Positions 38,873-41,006 of a stretch of 41,006 nucleotides of DNA are shown one piece after another. Position 1 is the first letter of the stretch, and each line of letters opens with the position of its first letter. Where the stretch lies: the NCBI GenBank assembly GCA_017601345.1, contig JAFNIT010000011.1:1-41006 (forward strand), in the 5' to 3' direction. This DNA is from Candidatus Brockarchaeota archaeon. Its GTDB lineage: Archaea; Thermoproteota; EX4484-205; JAAOZP01. The translations under genes and the position numbers were made by a program. The notes under the pieces were generated by a model, which had not been told where the DNA came from, did no database searches, and saw only the letters and a program-made list of their open reading frames with translations.

Positions 38873-39382
38873 ATGGCAAAGCCAAATTCAACCGAGGTTT
38901 TCGAGGCCATTTCTCATCCTCTGCGCATGAAGATTTTAAAGGTTCTCGCCAAATCTCCGATGGGTTTCAGCGAGCTTAAGAAGACTCTCAGAATTGAAAG
39001 TAGCGGTGAGCTTTCCTTCCATCTGAATAAGATGAGGAGCCTGTTGGATAAAGACTCGGAAGGCCGCTATGCGTTGAATAAGACTGGCTATACTGCACTT
39101 GAAACCGTTAGAAGCCTAGAGAAATGCGGTTGGTATACTCGAGCCTTTTACTTTAACCTAGTTGTCTTTACGTTATCAAACATTTGGGCATACTTAAGCT
39201 TCTCCTTCAGCACAAACTTTCTAATTGTTCTGGCACTATCCTCTCTATGGATCGTTTTTCTACTCCTACTGGACAATAGTTCGCAGAAAAGCCTTTTTAA
39301 GGTATGGAGCGGGGAAGGGAAGAAATCAGCTTCAAGCAAATCGTCAGGAGGAACAGTTTTAGAAGCTTTCCATATCGTATAG
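38873..39382 (+). CDS. ArsR-type HTH regulator with C-terminal membrane helices
   Basis: About 169 residues. Residues about 5-75 form an ArsR-like winged helix (EVFEAISHPLRMKILKVL, then MGFSELKKTLRIESSGELSF, then HLNKMRSLL). After a linker there are two hydrophobic helices (FNLVVFTLSNIWAYLSF and FLIVLALSSLWIVFLLLL), so the protein is membrane-tethered. Such proteins are often autoregulatory stress sensors in archaea. The palindrome at 38816 and TATA box at 38842 match an autoregulated promoter. The 3' end is part of a diverged tandem duplication. Confidence 0.8.
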   Translation: MAKPNSTEVFEAISHPLRMKILKVLAKSPMGFSELKKTLRIESSGELSFHLNKMRSLLDKDSEGRYALNKTGYTALETVRSLEKCGWYTRAFYFNLVVFTLSNIWAYLSFSFSTNFLIVLALSSLWIVFLLLLDNSSQKSLFKVWSGEGKKSASSKSSGGTVLEAFHIV

Positions 39383-39425
39383 TTCTACGTCACCTTTACT
39401 CGGATTCTACGGGGTTTTCGAAGCG
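39235..39425. repeat. Diverged tandem duplication, copy 1
   Basis: Contains the HTH gene tail (encoding LWIVFLLLLDNSSQKSL) followed by a degenerate 43-bp stretch from 39382 (GTTCTACGTC...GGTTTTCGAAGC) that matches the 3' end of the PIN gene at 39596. The spacing is about 214-226 bp from copy 2. Confidence 0.6.
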
Positions 39426-39457
39426 GTTCCCACCCATTGCGTACGAGGATTAGCGCA

Positions 39458-39640
39458 CACTATATCTCTCGCATGGATAACCTTTCTATTCCCATTGGGT
39501 AATAATCCGCAGAAAAACCTAGGAGCCTTTCGAGCAAACCGTGTAGAGGGAATAATGCTAAAAATTTTCTATTAAATCGAGTACCTTACTATAAAGTTCT
39601 ACGTCGCACCTCCATCCGGATTCGATGAGGTTTTTCAAAG
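39458..39640. repeat. Diverged tandem duplication, copy 2
   Basis: Contains a decayed copy of the HTH-gene tail (39465-39520; a frame reads LAWITFLFPLGNNPQKNL versus LWIVFLLLLDNSSQKSL in copy 1) followed by the 3' end of the intact PIN gene. Shared blocks include CGCAGAAAA, GAGCAAACCG/AAGCAAATCG and GTTCTACGTC. Region 39383-39557 therefore has no independent gene. Confidence 0.6.
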
Positions 39641-40127
39641 CCTCCTTAGCCTCGTCCTTTTTAATCTCATTCCTCCCTAGTGTTCTAAGTATTATCATAT
39701 AGCTTCCCTCCTTCTTCACGCCATGAAGTTCAGCAACGCTTCTCGCAACAGGGTCATCGATGACTGCTATACCGCCCAACTCCTTCGCTAGACTTATGAC
39801 CTCCGCTTCCCCAAAATGAATATCCTTATGGGCAGAGATCAATTTAAGCAAGTTGCTGGAAGGCTTCTTTATTAGAATCGTTCCTCTTTTTAGCAACTCC
39901 TCGGTTATGAGAGCATCGTTAAATCCCTTGTCCTTCCCGGTTTCTACGACTTCAGCGTAGACAGATGGTGTAATGTACTTCTCGCCCTCAAGCCTCTCGA
40001 TCATCCAAGTCAGCCCTGCTTTAACCAGGTGTATCAGGGGGCTGGAGTTAAAAACGAATTTCAGGTCGCTTTCCGTTTCACTCGACGGATTTCCTCCTCC
40101 AAATCCCCCGGTGAAACCTTTACCCAC
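39558..40127 (-). CDS. DUF3368-type PIN-domain toxin
   Basis: About 189 residues if started at GTG 40127. The PIN core has FVFNSSPLIHLVKAG (the position of the first acidic residue is Asn, as is usual in DUF3368), GEAEVISLAKELGGIAVIDD and DPVARSVAELHGV, which supply the later acidic residues of a metal-dependent RNase. The first 22 codons before DLKFVF overlap the antitoxin gene by 67 bp. The only non-ATG start in reach is GTG 40127, so the toxin start is unusual. The upstream UPF0175 protein makes this a VapBC-like toxin-antitoxin pair. Its 3' end lies in the tandem duplication. Confidence 0.83.
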   Translation of the reverse strand: MGKGFTGGFGGGNPSSETESDLKFVFNSSPLIHLVKAGLTWMIERLEGEKYITPSVYAEVVETGKDKGFNDALITEELLKRGTILIKKPSSNLLKLISAHKDIHFGEAEVISLAKELGGIAVIDDPVARSVAELHGVKKEGSYMIILRTLGRNEIKKDEAKEALKNLIESGWRCDVELYSKVLDLIENF

Positions 40128-40375
40128 GGTATCTTCCTCCCGTTCAACACTTCCAGAAATTCCCTTAATGATACGCCCGCGATTTCAGACGCCTTCCAGA
40201 CAGAGGCTTTTCCAGCTACAACCAACCCTATCGCCTTCTCCAACCGCCACTGCTTTGCCCCCAGAGCTAAAAGTTTTCTAGCTGCGGGTGATTTTTCAGT
40301 ACCCTCTTCACGTGCAACCTCCTCGATAATTTTAACCATATCCTCATCTATCTTTACTGAAAGCACTTCGGTCAT
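40061..40375 (-). CDS. UPF0175-family antitoxin
   Basis: A 104-residue protein. An N-terminal strand and helices (VLSVKIDEDMVKIIEEVARE) look like ribbon-helix-helix, and the C-terminal part (KAIGLVVAGKASVWKASEIAGVSLREFLEVL) is the UPF0175 helix-turn-helix. UPF0175 proteins pair with DUF3368 PIN toxins. A TATA box AGTATAAG (40395-40402) about 24 nt upstream of the ATG suggests a leaderless operon. The stop lies beyond the presumed toxin start. Confidence 0.85.
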   Translation of the reverse strand: MTEVLSVKIDEDMVKIIEEVAREEGTEKSPAARKLLALGAKQWRLEKAIGLVVAGKASVWKASEIAGVSLREFLEVLNGRKIPWVKVSPGDLEEEIRRVKRKAT

Positions 40376-40394
40376 GGTATACTTTTTATTAAAT

Positions 40395-40402
40395 CTTATA
40401 CT
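40395..40402 (-). promoter_or_regulatory. TATA box of the toxin-antitoxin operon
   Basis: AGTATAAG on the minus strand, centred about 24 nt before the antitoxin ATG 40375. Confidence 0.45.
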
Positions 40403-40461
40403 TAAGCCTTTTGCTTGAAGCGACGACAGCCCTAATTACTAAAGTCAGTTCGAAACACTTT

Positions 40462-40476
40462 CCCGAACTTTTCGGG
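40462..40476. repeat. Hairpin CCCGAA-CTT-TTCGGG
   Basis: Perfect 6-bp stem with a 3-nt loop in the 248-bp gap between the toxin-antitoxin promoter and the dehydrogenase gene. In the plus direction it is followed by CTTTTACTCTTT, like a terminator, but no plus-strand gene precedes it. It may instead be an operator or an element end. Confidence 0.4.
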
Positions 40477-40490
40477 CTTTTACTCTTTAA

Positions 40491-40633
40491 ATAATTATCG
40501 CCTCAATCGTCCTAACAGTAATTGGCGTAGCCGAAACAGTTATCCTAATGAATAAAATAGTTGAGTTGACTATAATCAGCCAGCAGACTTTTGAACCTCA
40601 CGAGATGTGTAGAAGCAAGCCGCTTACTTCCTA
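40491..40633 (+). pseudogene. Possible relic of a membrane-segment ORF
   Basis: One plus-strand frame reads IIASIVLTVIGVAETVIL, a clear hydrophobic helix, then continues (MNKIVELTIISQQTFEP) to a TAA at 40631, overlapping the dehydrogenase 3' end by 10 bp. It follows a TTTAAATAA box (40486-40494) but has no ATG, GTG or TTG at its beginning. It could be the start of a decayed surface protein. Weak evidence. Confidence 0.25.
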
Positions 40634-41006
40634 AGCTTCTCCACAGCCTTCCTAGCTATTTCCTCAGCCATCTGCTGGGTTGAGGCTGATCCGCCAAGGT
40701 CGTAGGTGACAACCCTGTTTTCAGCTATAACCTCCTCGGTTGCTGTGAAAACTGCCTTGGAAAGGTCTTTCTCGCCAAGGTATTCTAGCATCCATGCTCC
40801 TGCAAGTATCATCGCCGTCGGGTTAACCTTGTTCAACCCCTTGTATTTGGGAGCACTTCCGTGGGCGGGTTCAAACATCGCGTAGTTGTCTCCGAAGTTC
40901 GCCGAGTATACTAGACCAATATTGCCTATTAGGGCTGAGGCCTCCTCAGTAAGAATATCCATGAAGAGGTTTGTGCCAACTATCACGTTTTGGTTGAATC
41001 TTTGAG
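40624..41006 (-). CDS. Isocitrate/isopropylmalate-family dehydrogenase, C-terminal part (N-terminus beyond the window)
   Basis: Beta-decarboxylating dehydrogenase fragment reading in from the right edge (QRFNQNVIVGTNLFMDILT). It contains NLFMDILTEEASALIGNIG, SANFGDNYAMFEPAHGSAP and KYKGLNKVNPTAMIL. The Lys-Tyr after the HGSAP motif is the pair that binds the 2'-phosphate of NADP in isocitrate dehydrogenases, whereas isopropylmalate and homoisocitrate enzymes usually have Asp-Ile there. An NADP-dependent isocitrate (or related) dehydrogenase is therefore favoured. About 126 codons are visible; the catalytic Arg/Tyr/Lys region is outside. It lies 3 kb from the isomerase genes in the opposite orientation. 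Confidence 0.9.
   Translation of the reverse strand, partial: QRFNQNVIVGTNLFMDILTEEASALIGNIGLVYSANFGDNYAMFEPAHGSAPKYKGLNKVNPTAMILAGAWMLEYLGEKDLSKAVFTATEEVIAENRVVTYDLGGSASTQQMAEEIARKAVEKLRK

Noticed and set aside
1-41006. CRISPR array or rRNA genes
   Set aside because: No set of regularly spaced direct repeats and no rRNA-like segments; the only tandem repeat is the in-frame 21-bp series at 36137-36241.

Overview
The window looks like chromosomal DNA of a thermophilic archaeon of the TACK group (Thermoproteota or a close relative). It carries archaeal or eukaryote-type ribosomal protein eS25, RNA polymerase subunit K (Rpo6), Alba, a group II chaperonin (thermosome), archaeal-type PheS/PheT, a Lhr-type helicase, an archaeal ATP-dependent DNA ligase and two-domain Sua5. 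Many genes have a TTTAAATA-like box 24-30 nt upstream of the start and little or no 5' leader, and TTG or GTG starts are common. I cannot place the species more finely from sequence alone.

Layout. 1-7.2 kb: a DNA repair and nuclease block on the minus strand (DNA ligase, YkgJ-type Cys protein, Lhr helicase with an overlapping metallophosphoesterase, DUF429 and TatD), interrupted by a plus-strand PAP2-like membrane protein. 7.2-11.2 kb: two small putative nucleic-acid-binding proteins, then a large Ig-repeat surface protein and a membrane partner. 11.2-13.3 kb: a candidate C/D box sRNA, a Mut7-C RNase and two CBS proteins. 13.3-16.9 kb: an information-processing block (eS25, cyclophilin-like, coiled coil, thermosome, RpoK, Alba). 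16.9-19.3 kb: GNAT acetyltransferase, a LarA/DUF2088-like protein and two conserved small proteins. 19.4-25.8 kb: an HMGL-like synthase resembling Re-citrate synthase, PheT/PheS and adenine deaminase. 25.8-34.7 kb: an unknown helical protein, a transglutaminase-like membrane protein, small membrane proteins, a PPP phosphatase, a tRNA-binding OB protein, Sua5, a ubiquitin-like sulfur carrier with TtuA/Ncs6, homocitrate synthase with a C-terminal RAM domain, and a YfcE-type phosphoesterase.

34.7-37.0 kb is an accessory scar: a NosD-like beta-helix fragment, a frameshifted winged-helix relic, an acylphosphatase fused to a 21-bp-repeat coiled coil, two adjacent palindromes, and an unlisted 54-residue basic ORF on the minus strand. 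37.0-38.8 kb encodes the two subunits of an aconitase-family isomerase. 38.8-40.4 kb holds an HTH-membrane regulator and a UPF0175/DUF3368 toxin-antitoxin pair whose facing 3' ends lie in a diverged tandem duplication. The window ends inside an isocitrate/isopropylmalate-type dehydrogenase with an NADP-type Lys-Tyr signature.

Working together: homocitrate synthase, isomerase subunits and the beta-decarboxylating dehydrogenase could make 2-oxoadipate for lysine (alpha-aminoadipate route), or, with the Re-citrate-synthase-like enzyme, run citrate to 2-oxoglutarate. Sua5, the sulfur carrier with TtuA, PheST and the tRNA-binding protein form a tRNA-charging and modification theme. The most unusual single gene is the thermosome subunit, whose catalytic aspartate is replaced by asparagine together with changes in two other ATP-site motifs.
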